Assembly: GCA_949825045.1 (NCBI GenBank)
Contig: OX463806.1
Span: 42,804,208-42,868,207, forward strand
Reading direction: 5' to 3'
DNA from: Argyresthia goedartella
Taxonomy: Eukaryota > Arthropoda > Insecta > Lepidoptera > Argyresthiidae
Length of the DNA stretch: 64,000 bases
In this document: in pieces, positions 51,691-62,620 of the stretch
How the letters are laid out: every line of letters begins with the position of its first letter
Numbering within the stretch: position 1 is the stretch's first letter
Program-made: the position numbers and the translations under genes
Notes under the pieces: model-generated
Database searches by the model: none
The model's input: the letters and a program-made list of their open reading frames with translations, nothing else
What the model was told of the DNA's origin: nothing

Positions 51691-53913
51691 TGTAATGGTA
51701 CACGAGAGTCGGTACATTAGATACTTCATTCTGCGTGATAGAGGGCTAGCCCAACGCCGCGCTGTTTTGAATACGAGAATCGGTTCAGATAACGTTTGGG
51801 GGTTTTGCGTTGCTTACTGGCAAAGTTCGCAAAAAAAAAAAAGACGCGTGGGATTCATTCGTGGAATTTCAGTTCAGGTCAAGTTTTTTTGTCGCATTCC
51901 TGCGAGATGTGTAGAGATGAGAGCCGATTTGGCTGCGCGTTGAATAAAATTATGAATAACTAAATAATGAAAGGTTATTACGGAACGGAGAAAGCTATTA
52001 TGTTGATTGCAAATATACAATTGCGATTGAGGTATGATATGGAGAGTCTGACACCTCTATTCTGAATATCATACTAGTGGTCTTTTGCTACGCGCAGCTA
52101 GCGGTCGGGTAATGCTTAATTAATCGCAACAAGCTTTTATTGGTCAGCGATCAACAGATTCTGTGTATCGGCAGTACCAAATGATTTGAGTGATCACCTA
52201 CGGTTGATCATAGTGAATATGCGTACACACAATTTGTAGAACGGCGGATCTGCATGGCATGGTTGAAATTGGACCCTGTGTAGTTAGTGATAAGAAGCTT
52301 CGCTTGGGCAGAGCGTATACGCAAAGGACGCCATTTTTTCAGACATGTGAGGTATATAAATACCAGAGCGTGGGAGGGGAGTTCATTCAGTCTCAGCGTC
52401 TAGCTACTGTGACAGTCGTCTTCACGAGTTCTAAACAGTTTTTGTCTGCCGTGTTACGCGTCAGAACTATACGAATTTGTGATTGCGAAGTTTCAGTGGG
52501 TTTTCGTGAGTGTCTGAAGCGCCGAGATATACCTCGGTTCCTAACCTTTATATCAACCTACCCCAAATTCCAAAACTATCCTTGGGTCGTTAGGAAAGAA
52601 CTTTTAAGTCAATTTATCTGAGTCTGAGTCTGGGCTTGGAGCGACCCTAAATTCCTTTTTCCTTCACCATAGGGTTCCTGGATTGGCTCTTAGGATATTC
52701 GCGGGCTAATCCTCTCCTCATTCTTTTCGAATAGTGAGTTTTGTAATTCCCACACACACAGTCGTTAAACATTCAAGCACATTCAAATCAAACTCAACCA
52801 TTTTCGAGTGGTGTCGATAATGGACGTGGTATAACACTAGGTTTTAGACTAGGCTAGACAGGAGTTTAGTTGCGGCTAAACCTAGGTTGGCAGGGCATAG
52901 AGAGACTGTTTGATCGATGAGGTTCCGCGGATGGAAATAACAAATTCAGAACAAAGTTAAACCGGTGTCAACACAGATAACATATCCTGTTGATATTTTG
53001 ACATTTGAGTGTTGTCGGGGACGTGCGAAGAGATCAATTTACAGTCTAAAGTTCATTGTTTAGGTCCGGGTAGGTGTTTTGCATTGCCTTGGGTCAGATT
53101 GGATTCAAGTTGCATTTTTATATTAAATGTAAATTTCGCTGGATGTCTAATGTGTAAGTTGAGTCGGTATATATGATTTGGCTCAGCCCAGGACGTGCTG
53201 CGGCTAGTGGAATTCATAGTTCGGTATTTATCGAACTATGCACTTCGCTATGGTGTGGGTTAGATATCCTAAAACAATAATGCTTGCGTTTCGATAACAT
53301 CCAGCTCAAATTGCGCAGAGTTGAAGGTTTCAAAACGTTACGGACCTTTTGAGGTAACCGCTAGTTCAGAACCCATTTCGGAACTCAAATCGCAATTGTG
53401 TAAACCGGTCTTTTCGGATCGTTATTGCCGTGAATCAAATATATAATTGGAACCACCACAAGCCGCTACTAGCGAGCACATGAAATATCATTGAGTACTC
53501 ACGTCGTAAAACTACGACGGATATCTATACTATAACTGTGATCGATCACTAAAACTAAAACTAAAACTAAACCAAAAGATGTTCCAATGCGCTCATATAT
53601 ACAAAAACCAGATGGTGCCATCACATAAAATATAACAACGATCGTTTTGGCGCAATACACCGCTGACTGATGCGAATTACCGGCTCGCGGACATATATGC
53701 TTTCTCTGTCTAACTAGAAACTGTAATTTCTGAACCAAACTTCGTTCGACTATTGTACGCCTAACGGATTTCTCGACGAACGAGAAATTCAGACTCATCA
53801 TTCTTACTTACAAAACTTACAGCCGAATCGGGTCCTCTCATTTTGGGATAGATAGAATAGACGATCATAGCTACTGGTAGCGGCGGCTACGACCTTAGCC
53901 TGGGGCCGCTACA
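51691..53913 (+). repeat. 3' LTR of Gypsy element B
   Basis: 2223 bp, matching the 5' LTR almost throughout. Differences seen: one extra T near 51888, and TTTGCCCGGGGG against TTAGCCTGGGG at the 3' edge. Confidence 0.93.
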
Positions 53914-54130
53914 ACAGTGACATTTTTTCGCATAAACTAAGAGAGGGTTTCATTAGCTGGATCATTAGCTGGATTTCATTAGCTGGATCTACAATTCGTA
54001 TAGTTCTAAGAGTTACCATTCCAACAGAATCACTTGATACGTCAGTCAAGTGCCACGCGCGGGTGGGCTCAAAATATGCCGCGGATCCTAGCTGTTTCGC
54101 GCCGGGGCGGCCCGGATTCGCGGAGGTTAA

Positions 54131-54789
54131 GCTTCTTAGATATAATTAGAAAAGCATTTATGAAAAAATCATAATCTTTTAATTAGCCTCGTCTCCGACT
54201 AAAAGTATAATGCTAGGCAGATATTGGACGCTTTAATATAGAAAGATAAAGGCTATGTAGAAATACATAAGCGTCAGGTTTACTAGGGGCTACAGGTGCC
54301 GCCATATAACTATAGCGCTGACCTTGGCTAAATGAGAGAGAGGGAAACATTGAAATAATTAACACGAAAGAGACGCACTGCCAAGGTAAGCGCTAGAGTT
54401 TCGTGCCGCTACTTGTACTAGGGACCACAACTTATTTTCTGTCTTTCTAGTAGCTGTAGATCGATCACGTTTTTACCATACAAGTTTTGAACTATTATTT
54501 GCAATGGTTGTCGCAGTCCCTGTAATCGGAGCCATCCTCACAGTTATCACAGACCTTACGCTCCTCAGTGCTGGACTGCTGGTGCTAGTTAATTATAACT
54601 TCACAATATTTATTTTTGAACCAACACGTTTTTTTTTTGTTGGAGGGGAAAAAAATGGAATTACCCATGCCCAGGAGTCAGACCTCCCTGCTATGTCCGG
54701 GTGCCCACATATTGAGCGGGCATCAGCTCATGTGGTATACGGACTAAAAACAACCCCTTTGTGTTTACAGTTGTCTTACTAAGAATTAC
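54131..54789. other. unassigned sequence with an imperfect inverted repeat
   Basis: Probably the 5' flank or 5' end of the split LINE. 15-bp arms AGCGCTGACCTTGGC (54314-54328) and their inverse with one mismatch (54380-54394) enclose a 51-base loop. A 92-codon + frame (54504-54782) with a hydrophobic N-terminus shows no domain I know. Confidence 0.35.
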
Positions 54790-55041
54790 CTGTGAGCCAT
54801 GGCCTCGGTATATGCTGAAGGCTTTCTCACTGCAATTTGCCCTTTTGGGCGAGGAACCAACACGTCAATCAATCAAGCAATCTTCTCACGCACCCATTCT
54901 GGGGCGTGGGGAGTCAGGGTCAGATTATCGGATCTCTTCCTGAGGAAGCGCCTCTGTCCACTCCTATGGACAGGTCATCGGGGGGCCCTCGCGGGCGGTG
55001 GAGATCTTCTCACTTAGGGTGTTCCATTGGATGATCGCCGG

Positions 55042-55590
55042 CTAGGCAACAAGGTCGCGTGGCAGGCGGCGGCGGTCGGGCGGGCGCGCGTGGTACGGCG
55101 CCATGTCGCGGTTATGCGGATGTTGTGAGGTATCCGCACGCGCGAACATGCCCTTCGCCAGCCTCAGGACAAACTGGTCCATTGTTTCCCATCTGAGGTC
55201 CCTCTGGATCGTCGCATTCCTCACGTAGCGGGGGGCGTCGACGATGGTACGCAAAGAGAGGATCTCTTGGGCTCGGTGTCTCCGTTTGTTCATCTCCGAG
55301 TACAGGGCGTACCATGCCGGGGCCGCGTAGGTGAGGCGGGATCTCACGTAGCACTTGTAGATCCCGAGCTTCGCCCTCAGAGGGAGGCTGGAGTCGAGAA
55401 GTGGACGCAGCTTGGCGCGTGCCACCTTGGCCTGGTTGACGACGTGTTGCTTCATGGTGAGCCAACGATCGATGGTCACTCCCAGGTACTTCACCTGCGG
55501 AGACCACGCGATGTCCTGTCCTTGGAGCTGGAGTGGTGGTGGAAGGGGGGACTGGCCTGTGATGAGCGCCTGCGTCTCCCCAACGTTGAC
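55042..55590 (-). pseudogene. Jockey-like LINE ORF2, C-terminal fragment
   Basis: The minus frame has VKYLGVTIDRWLTMKQHV, then SLPLRAKLGIYKCYVRSRLT and YAAPAWYALYSEMNKR, and then ILSLRTIVDAPRYVRNATIQ, ending at TAG 55042-55044. This is the thumb and C-terminal region of Jockey-clade reverse transcriptase. The 3' untranslated part probably continues to about 54790. The copy stops abruptly at about 55590, before the fingers and palm, as a normal 5'-truncated insertion. Confidence 0.8.
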
Positions 55591-55599
55591 GGACGGACG

Positions 55600-56229
55600 G
55601 ACGAAATAAAATTACATTACATTATTAATAATATAATTTGTTTTTTGAGTTTTTTTTTTATTAATTACCACTTGGCGAGCAAGTTGGGCAAGAATCAAGA
55701 TGTCCAGCTGGCTCGCCAAGTGGATAACACGTCATGTGAAATCAATTTTATGGTTGAGCTTAGAGAAAACCATACCGCGATGTACAAATTACTAAGCGCC
55801 ATCTATGAATAACACTTGGAACTAAAATCTTAAAACAGGTGCCATCGCACGCGCATCTGAATTCGCGCCGTCGCGAAAAGCTGTTGGTACGGGCAGTCTT
55901 ATTTATCTGCTACTTTACTGCCTGCACATTATTTGTCTTAGACGAGATTTCGAATGGAGAATTCAACAATTGTAGTTATATGTTGAATGCTTAGGTTAGT
56001 ATTCAACATAGAACTCACGGAATAAATATATTTTTGACAGTTCTTAAATAAGCGATTTTATTACTAGTTAAATACCGGATTACCGTATATGAGAATTGCG
56101 AGTTTGACAGCGTACTCTAACAAAATATTTGTGATAAAGTAAGTTTGTGTTAGCTTATGTTAGATTGGGTTAGGTTGCCTTGGGTTAGGTAAGTTTAGGT
56201 TAGGATTGGTAAGGTAAGTTTAGGTTAGG
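55600..56229. other. AT-rich sequence ending in TTAGG-like repeats
   Basis: No gene is seen. 56160-56230 is a degenerate run of (TTAGGT)-like units, similar to the insect telomere repeat but scattered with substitutions. Such interstitial tracts are common in insects. Confidence 0.4.
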
Positions 56230-56354
56230 CTAAAGGTTCTTTTGGTAACTCAGCTTGTCCTCTGCGTCGGCGCAGTCTGGTAGGCCATCGCACACTTGTG
56301 ACGACTCGATGCACTTCCCGTCGTTGCAGCGGAAGTCGCCGTCGTTGTTGAATT
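56230..56354 (-). CDS. LDL-receptor class A repeat exon (partial)
   Basis: After a good acceptor (tttgtctccag, ending at 56355), two bases and then codons read [35 protein letters not shown]. The F-x-C, G-K-C-I, V-C-D-G and D-C-x-D-x-x-D pattern is diagnostic of an LDLa domain, a calcium-binding, disulfide-bonded ligand module of secreted and membrane receptors. The first Cys, expected about seven residues before F-R-C, is absent and would have to come from elsewhere or is lost. The sixth Cys is also missing, and the frame reaches TAG at 56230-56232 after a short tail. No clear GT donor was found, so it may be a terminal exon, use a weak donor, or be a decaying exon. High GC against an AT-rich background supports coding. 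The parent gene (for example perlecan-like or an LDLR relative) cannot be named. Confidence 0.65.
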
Positions 56355-56541
56355 CTGGAGACAAAGATATTTAGGCTTTAGCGGGATTGAACTAAATACC
56401 CGTCTACAGGATTTACAGGAGACACAATGTTTTACTTTAACCAGTCAGTGTTTTACTTTTACCGCGCCCCAGCTCGAGGCATAGCGATTCTGAACCTTAT
56501 AACAATGTTAATAAAATTCAAAACCTATGACGGGAAATGGC

Positions 56542-56725
56542 AATTCTAGAGATGCCATAGGAGGTGAGTCCTAAGTAATTTAATATCGTGGAGATAATTG
56601 TTACACAATTCAATCCGAATACAAACAGACTCACCGAATTAAATCCACATATGGCCCTTTCTATCGTACGGTTTTGCCAAAGCTTACATGCCTAGGTATG
56701 TAAGTATCTAGGCATCTCTAGAATT
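56542..56725. mobile_element. small foldback element, 15-bp perfect arms
   Basis: AATTCTAGAGATGCC (56542-56556) recurs inverted at 56711-56725, giving a 184-bp unit. No coding frame. Target duplications are not obvious. It is probably a MITE or chance inverted repeat. Confidence 0.5.
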
Positions 56726-56759
56726 ACTTCGATGCGGACGAATGAACCCCTTCTTGCTG

Positions 56760-57250
56760 TTGTGGTGCCAATTAGGTCACCACGGGCTCTCCTGACAGCG
56801 CAGCGCTGGACAGTGCTCCCGTCACGCCAGCCTGAATGACGTCATTTGCCGGGCCCTTGCCATTTGTGGCGTGCCAGCCATCCTCGAACCCAATGGCCTG
56901 GCACGTGACGACGAATGACGCCCATTCCCTGGCAGAACGGGAGGTCGCTGATTTGGGACGCGACATGCGTATACACGTTGGCACCATGCCATCTACCGGC
57001 GACCTCAGCCATGGCTGGCACTGCGGCGGTAGCTGCAGAGGGTCTCTAACGACGGAAATATGCCGCCATAGGCGACGAATTTCTATTCATGCCGTTAGGC
57101 GTGGAGACCCTCGGACCGTGGACGAGTCCTTAAATACATCTCTAAGCGACTAGTCGAAGCTTCAGAAGACCGTAGAGCTGGCACCTACCTCGCTCAACGA
57201 ACAAACACAAGTTTAGCGATACAGCGAGGAAATGATGCCAGCTAGTATAT
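56760..57250. other. GC-rich block, unassigned
   Basis: The block is far richer in GC than its neighbourhood and opens 105 codons on + (56836-57153) and 71 on minus (56987-56772). I recognise no domain in either. It could be a repeat or an unrecognised exon. Confidence 0.3.
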
Positions 57251-57860
57251 TGGGCACCTCGCCGCCCGGTATTGATCTTAGGGAAATATTTAATTTTGTA
57301 TAGGGTTTAGGTTTAGTTACATTGTTAAGCTTATTATGTAATTTATGTTTAACCATAAAAACTTAAAACCTAATAACGAAAGGACGAAATGGCGTCAGCT
57401 CAGCATGTGTTACGTGTAGCAGCTACACGTAAAGCTGGTTTTCAGCTCACGCCATTTTATAAAACTAAGAATGTAAAACGAAGCAACGAAAAACTTATAT
57501 CTAAACTGCAAAGCCATGTACAGTGAAAAGACACGTCCATTGCAATGTAAACTCTATGCAGGGAAAAAGGCAATGTGGATAATAAATAAATGTTGAGGTA
57601 TATGTAATTATAGTGTGTAGTGTGGTATAAGTGGTGGTGGTGGTGTACATCATGGTGTTACTCGAAGTGTGGCTTAATAATAAACCATGTTATGTTAATG
57701 AATAGCCGCTCTTCGCTAGGAAAGAAATTAAAATCGAGTCGAGTGGTAGGAAATTTAAGGTTGTTAGCTTTTAGTGCTGGTTTCAGCCATCTTACCATAC
57801 CACATCCCGGTTGGAAGATTCCTCGCATCCTAGAACATACAAAAAGTGATATTACTCATA
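57251..57860. other. sequence without recognised gene
   Basis: Contains a perfect short palindrome CGTGTAGCAGCTACACG (57412-57428) and a (GGT)n run near 57632-57645. No protein recognised. Confidence 0.35.
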
Positions 57861-58420
57861 TCTAAGACCATACCAAATTTCAAAGATTTGGCAGAAAGTG
57901 CACGATTCTCATGAATTTTGAATAACAAAATCTTCATTTCACAATATTTTTTTCACACACTTCTTAGCGTTGTGAATTTATGATGGGGCCAAAATTTAAA
58001 GAATATGTAACGGATAAACATTTGAAGGCTTTTCAATATGGTCTATGATACATTCTTGAATTTCTCTCATCCTAGAACCTATAAATATTCCCCAAGTATT
58101 ACTCAAGATTTTGTGTCTAATAGAAGCCAATATATATATTGAAAATACCCATACAAATGGTGACCATAATGGATTAATAGCAAACAGGCCACCAGAGGTC
58201 GCGTGCAAGTCGCTTTTGATGGTTTCCTAAATCCTTAAGACCAGAATTAAGACCATACCAAATTTAAAAGGCTTGGCAGAAAGTGCACGATTCTCATTAA
58301 TTTTGAATGATTCCTTCTTAGTTACTAAGGTGACCTTGTGAATATGTGATTGTGAGTAAAATTTATAGAATATGTAACGGACGAACAGTTGAAGCATTTT
58401 CAATAAGCTTAATATCTTAT
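57860..58420. repeat. diverged tandem duplication, about 385-bp period
   Basis: Segments beginning 'taagaccataccaaattt' (57862 and about 58246), 'ggcagaaagtgcacgattct' and 'agaatatgtaacgga' recur in the same order and spacing in both halves, with many substitutions. It is an old local duplication without coding content. Confidence 0.65.
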
Positions 58421-58993
58421 GTTAATCATAAAGTATTATAACGTTATGATTGACATACGATAATTAGTCAGAGAAAAACTTAATAAAACGAAAGATATAT
58501 ACAAATTACATTTTATTACAAGGATTTTAGGAGGAGAAAAATGCAGTAAACGCCCCAAAAGGGGGCTTTGCTTGTTTGACATATGTGTTTTACTTTTCGT
58601 CCATCTTGACAGGCAAATGTCCAAAGAGCCAATTTTTTATTTATTTATCACTTTTTGGTTAGGTTTGTGGTATTTACTCCTAAGAAGTGTACGGTTCACT
58701 CGTATTTGCCTGTAAATAATACCTAACATGGGTAGGAATATATGTATTCTTGAGCCGATTTGCGGCGAACTCCAATATTTGTCTTCAATTTTACGAATAA
58801 CATTTTGTTGTTCTTAGCGCGAAAGCGCAGATCTATTTTCTTTGGGCGGAAATACAATAACTGTTTTAACACACGAAAACGAACAATGCCACCATTTTCA
58901 TTTAACACACTTCAGAAGAAATCATATTATCAAATTATTATACAAAATATTCCCATTCTAGATGAACTATGTTGTTTTGGCTAGTATTTAATC

Positions 58994-59234
58994 GCACATC
59001 AAAAATACTGATTTGCACAGCAACAAAAGGATCAACAAAAACACTTTTTATGTTTTAAATATTTATTGAGTACTGAAATTTATGTTTTAAGTATTTTTTG
59101 TTGTTCTTACATGTTGAACCTAACACTAAGGATAAAGGTGGCTTTGCTTCTTCGCTCACCCCTTCACCCTTCACCTAAGCTACCGCAGTATTTTGCCCTT
59201 ATATTTGCTGTGCAAATCAGTATTTTTGATGTGC
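58994..59234. mobile_element. foldback element with 30-bp perfect inverted termini
   Basis: The left arm starts GCACATCAAAAATACTGATT and runs to 59023; the right arm (59205-59234) is its perfect inverse. The 241-bp unit has no frame. The long perfect arms suggest a recent MITE. Confidence 0.75.
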
Positions 59235-59464
59235 ACTTTAATATTTCCCTTTCGTTTTTATGACTTCGACATCCACTAAAGTGGATTATGTAGTGAGTGA
59301 GTCACGTGAATGGGTACATTACTATGTGACGAGACTTCATAAAGGTACTGTGACGACACAAATCACTCAAACTCTCGCGAGAACCCCGGGAGTAATCCAT
59401 CATTCGTCATGCCACTTGATACGGGTTATTCCACTTTTTCCACCGTCTACTTATCCCACATAAT

Positions 59465-59890
59465 TTTCAGGGTTTCGTACCCGAAGGGTGCCAACGGGAC
59501 CCTATTACTAAGCCTCCGCTGTCCGTCTGTCTGTCCGTCCGTCCGTCACGTCCGTATTATTTATTATTATATTATTAATTTTGAAAATTAAAGGGGGCAC
59601 CCTACAAGCGACTATTTTTTTTTAATCCCTGCCCCTGCGAAATACCTCATAATATCATGATTAAATATCATCATAAATCTTAATCTCTTAATAACTTTGA
59701 GATGGCTCTATCGGTTTTGTATCGGTTTCGCAATCTTGAAGTTCCGAGTTCGATTCCCAGAAAACACATATTTTTTCTTTTTGTTTTAGTTTTATTATTT
59801 AGGATTTAGTGTGTGTTTTCTTGTACGATGGTCCGGAACCCTTCGTGTACGAGTCCGACCCGCACTTGACCGCATTTTTTATTTACAAAC
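59465..59890 (+). repeat. 'gtccgtcc' dispersed repeat, copy 2, with a tRNA-like segment
   Basis: It has 'gggaccctattactaagc', the (GTCCGTCY)n run, and an end 'cggaacccttcgtgtacg'. Between them, GAGTTCGATTCC (about 59746) resembles a polymerase III B box, so part of it may be a SINE head. Confidence 0.5.
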
Positions 59891-59979
59891 GTTCCACTTT
59901 CGCTACGGTATTAAATTAATAAATATAATTTAATTTTCCGAGTATACTTTAGCCACACTTAAAATTACAAGGTCGTTTT

Positions 59980-60200
59980 CAGGGTTCCGTTCCCGAAAGT
60001 TACCAAACGGAACCTTGTTACTAAGCCTCGACTGTCCGTTTGTCCGTCCGTCCGTCACCGGGCTATAGCAGATAAACCGAAATAGGTAGAGAGCTGAAAT
60101 TTTCACAGAAATACACCCTGTATTTCTATTGCCGCTATAACAACATATAATGAAACATACGAGTTTGTAAGAGTTAAAAGTAGTACCCATACAAGAGATT
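59980..60200 (+). repeat. 'gtccgtcc' dispersed repeat, copy 3
   Basis: It has 'gttactaagcctcgactgtcc', the gtccgtccgtccgtc run and 'accgggctatagcagataaac'. It lacks the distal end, which occurs alone at 61305-61360. Confidence 0.5.
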
Positions 60201-60476
60201 ATTTGTATGGCCATGTTCTTAGCCATTTTGTTTTATTTGTTATTATTATATTATAGGAAAAGATCTTTGATTGCGGATATTGAGTTTTGTGCATAGTTAT
60301 TTGTCAATATACGATTAATAATTGCTCATTCGAATTATAATAAATAATTTTAAGTTTTTTATCATATTTGATTTGATTTCTGTAAATAAGTTACTCAATT
60401 TCTATCCACTTCCGGTTTTAATGAGCAAAGAGTTTCGTTAAACTGAGTACATACTTCAATACTTACCACTACATTC

Positions 60477-60594
60477 TTAACCCCTTAATGCATGGCCTTA
60501 CTTGAAATGGATCGCGATTTTAAACCTTATTGCTTGGTAATATAGTTCAAAACCTATGAAACCATTTATTGGTTACCATGCATTAAAGGGTTAA
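60477..60594. mobile_element. 118-bp piggyBac-type MITE
   Basis: TTAACCCCTTAATGCATGG (60477-60495) and its inverse with one mismatch (60576-60594) bracket the unit. Each end begins with TTAA followed by CCC, which is the piggyBac insertion signature. No coding capacity. The interior ('aaaacctatga') resembles a stretch near 56520, so a relative may lie there. Confidence 0.75.
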
Positions 60595-61564
60595 ATAGTA
60601 GATTTTACAACAAGTGCACAAAACGAACCACTGTTATCCGAGACTTTTAGCAGCCCGAGCCGAAGGCGAGGGCTGATAGTAATGTCGAGGATAAAAATGG
60701 TTTTGTGGACGAGTTATAAACTCTGCTTTTCACTTCGATGGCGAGAAAATAAAACAGTAACATAACGTATTAACATTTCTTTAATTAAAATTCAAAGTAA
60801 AATTACTACGGCTTCTTTCCCGCTACTTTACTTTTTTTAATTTTCCTGCATAATTTTCGGGCAAAGAAAAAAAATATACAGCCTATTCTTAAATTATTTT
60901 GGAATAATGTTTTTTTTTTTGTGGTAAACACGTTTTGATATTTAGTTTCTTTTTCGTATTATCTTATTATAAATCAAAAATGCAAATAGGGATGGAAATA
61001 TTATAAATTAGCAAGTTTTATCCATGTACAATTAATTGTTTTTGGCTGTATGGGCTAAATGGTCACTGCCTTAGTGTAGACACATTTAAAAAGCTACTTT
61101 TATGCACAAGAGCATAAAATTCAACTTTATGTCGCCTAGATCCTGCATAAAGTACTTTTTCGAGAATGAGAAGTGAAAACTCTTTTTCATTGTTTCAATG
61201 TACGGCCTTGAATGTAGTCCTTAATGTCATATTTTATTATCAAAAATTAAAAAGGTATATTCGTACACAAGACTGCCGTTTTACGTTTTTCCGTGTACAA
61301 TGAATGGTAGGCCCTTCGTGTGCGGGTCCGACGTCCTACTAACACTTGACCGGTTTTTAGCAACTTTTTGCACACATAATTTTTTTGAACTTGACCTCAC
61401 TTTGGCTGTCGTGGAAAAAGAAATCCATCTCAATTAAAAAAATATTAATTTTAACACGATAGTGCCAAAAGGAAGCTCCAAAAAATGTGCGGCAAAAGGA
61501 GACTGGCAAAAGTGGAATACCCCTTGTCACGACATCCCGAATAATCCCGATTTATTTATTTGTT
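60595..61564. other. AT-rich sequence with a repeat fragment
   Basis: No gene. 61305-61360 holds a fragment of the 'cccttcgtgtgcgggtccga' end of the dispersed repeat. Confidence 0.35.
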
Positions 61565-61815
61565 ACTAGCTGATGCCCGCAACTTTATCTGCGTGTTCCT
61601 AGGAATTATCATTCACCGAGATAACGTTACCGTCCTTCTGGTGCAGTCGAATAAAACGTATCCTATATGTTAATCTAGCTCATAAACTATCTCTGTGCTG
61701 AATTTCTTTTCAAACTGTTCAGCCGTTTTAGCGTGATTGATGCACGAACACACACACATCCCAACATACAAACATGTAAACATCGCTACTTCCACATTTA
61801 TAATAAAAGTTGGAT
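61565..61815 (+). repeat. dispersed retroposon-like repeat, copy 2
   Basis: Same family as 2420-2645: 'agctgatgcccgcaacttt', 'tctgcgtgttcctagg', 'ttcagccgttttagcgtg' and 'acatttataataaaagttgga'. Confidence 0.6.
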
Positions 61816-62093
61816 TAAGCTTCCACTTTCTTGCTAGAGCAAAGATTTCAAAGTGCTGCTAGATCATTGGATTTATGCTTTTTTACAGAGCATGACAAAA
61901 ACATGTATTTAGGAGTTGTTTAGGACATAATTCTGAACTTTCACTATCAAACCGATTTGATCAAATCAACTTTATTTAATCTGGTGACTGAACCCTGATC
62001 AGACTGCACATCACTCATCATCATAGTTTGTTACGAGCTTGTCCAAATTGTAATGTATTTTACAGATACTGATATTCGATTTTACTGTGAGCC

Positions 62094-62159
62094 ATGGCAA
62101 CTGTGAGCCATGGAAACTGTGAGCCGTGGAAACTGCGAGCCATGGAAACTGTGAGCCAA
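62094..62159. repeat. 16-bp tandem repeat, about 4 copies
   Basis: The unit ACTGTGAGCCATGGAA repeats with single-base variants (one CCGTGG, one GCGAGCC). Confidence 0.85.
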
Positions 62160-62402
62160 TGAAGGAATGATGCGCGCCACTAGTACTTTGGCGATTTGTT
62201 TGTGTGCGTAAATGCGGTAGTGAGTGGCACATGAGTAGTGGGACGCGTCCTTTCAGTGTGGACAAGCTTTTACACCTTTACACCTACTATGCTTGTAGGC
62301 TGAATGATTGAATGCCAGTGCCATGTGACCAAAAAAATGCTTGCAAGCCTTTTCTGCCTTATTTTGATGGGAGATGTTTTCTTGGTCATGGTAATTTGAC
62401 AA

Positions 62403-62620
62403 TGCGAATGGCCGAGTCGGCAGTGTCCCAGTGGGGGCAAATATTTGTTTGATGAGAAAGGATGTTTGTACCCTAGTCATGGTTGTTTATCTATCTATGT
62501 ATAATATTTATCTATATAAGTACGTGTATCGTTGTCTAGTACCCAAGATACAGGGAATCCTAGTTTGGGGCTAGATCAATGTGTGTAAATAGTGTCTAAG
62601 GTATAAGGTATAAGGTATAA
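62403..62620 (+). mobile_element. tRNA-derived SINE, second copy, with deleted B box
   Basis: The A box TGGCCGAGTCGG (62409-62420) and body ('catggttgtttatctatct', 'cccaagatacagggaatcc', 'ggggctagatcaatgtgtg') match 46570-46832. About 40 bases including the B box are deleted in the head. It ends in (AAGGTAT)n-like repeats. Confidence 0.75.

Larger units (their letters stand above)
44107..53913 (+). mobile_element. Ty3/Gypsy LTR retrotransposon with 2.2-kb LTRs (element B)
   Basis: LTRs of 2223 bp each lie at 44107-46329 and 51691-53913, with TGTAATGG...CGCTACA ends. The 4-bp target duplication is ACAG (44103-44106 and 53914-53917). The two LTRs differ by a handful of positions (a T-run length and three changes at the 3' edge), so the insertion is young. 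Internally there are a leader with a nested SINE, gag with one stop, a frameshift site, an open pol and a purine-rich tract. There is no env. Confidence 0.95.
43604..54126. mobile_element. short piggyBac-family relative, split by Gypsy element B
   Basis: TTAA flanks both ends (43600-43603 and 54127-54130), and both ends start CCTC inward. Excluding the Gypsy insertion and one ACAG it is about 0.71 kb. Its left 300 bp match the right end of the 7-kb piggyBac-like element inverted (shared AAACCGGTATTTT and 'ttccgt[a/t]gaaaaaaat'). Its right part matches that element's left end ('cacttgact', 'tatcaagtgattctg', 'tttctataagaacac'). It is therefore an internally deleted, non-coding member of that family. 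A perfect 14-bp inverted pair (GCATCAATAGCTGC) lies near the left end. Confidence 0.75.
28222..54250 (-). mobile_element. LINE (CR1/Jockey group) split by nested insertions
   Basis: One minus-strand LINE supplies the outer shell of the nest. Its 3' end is at about 28222, with a tail of (GATTTT)-like repeats; the RT part lies at 28466-30480, a 7-bp stretch at 37477-37483, and the endonuclease part at 42705-43507. Excising the piggyBac-like element (one TTAA kept) and the BEL element (one ACCGT kept) joins the two parts in the same frame. The 5' end is uncertain: a further insertion at 43604-54126 lies upstream, and the outer boundary near 54250 is only my estimate. Confidence 0.8.
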
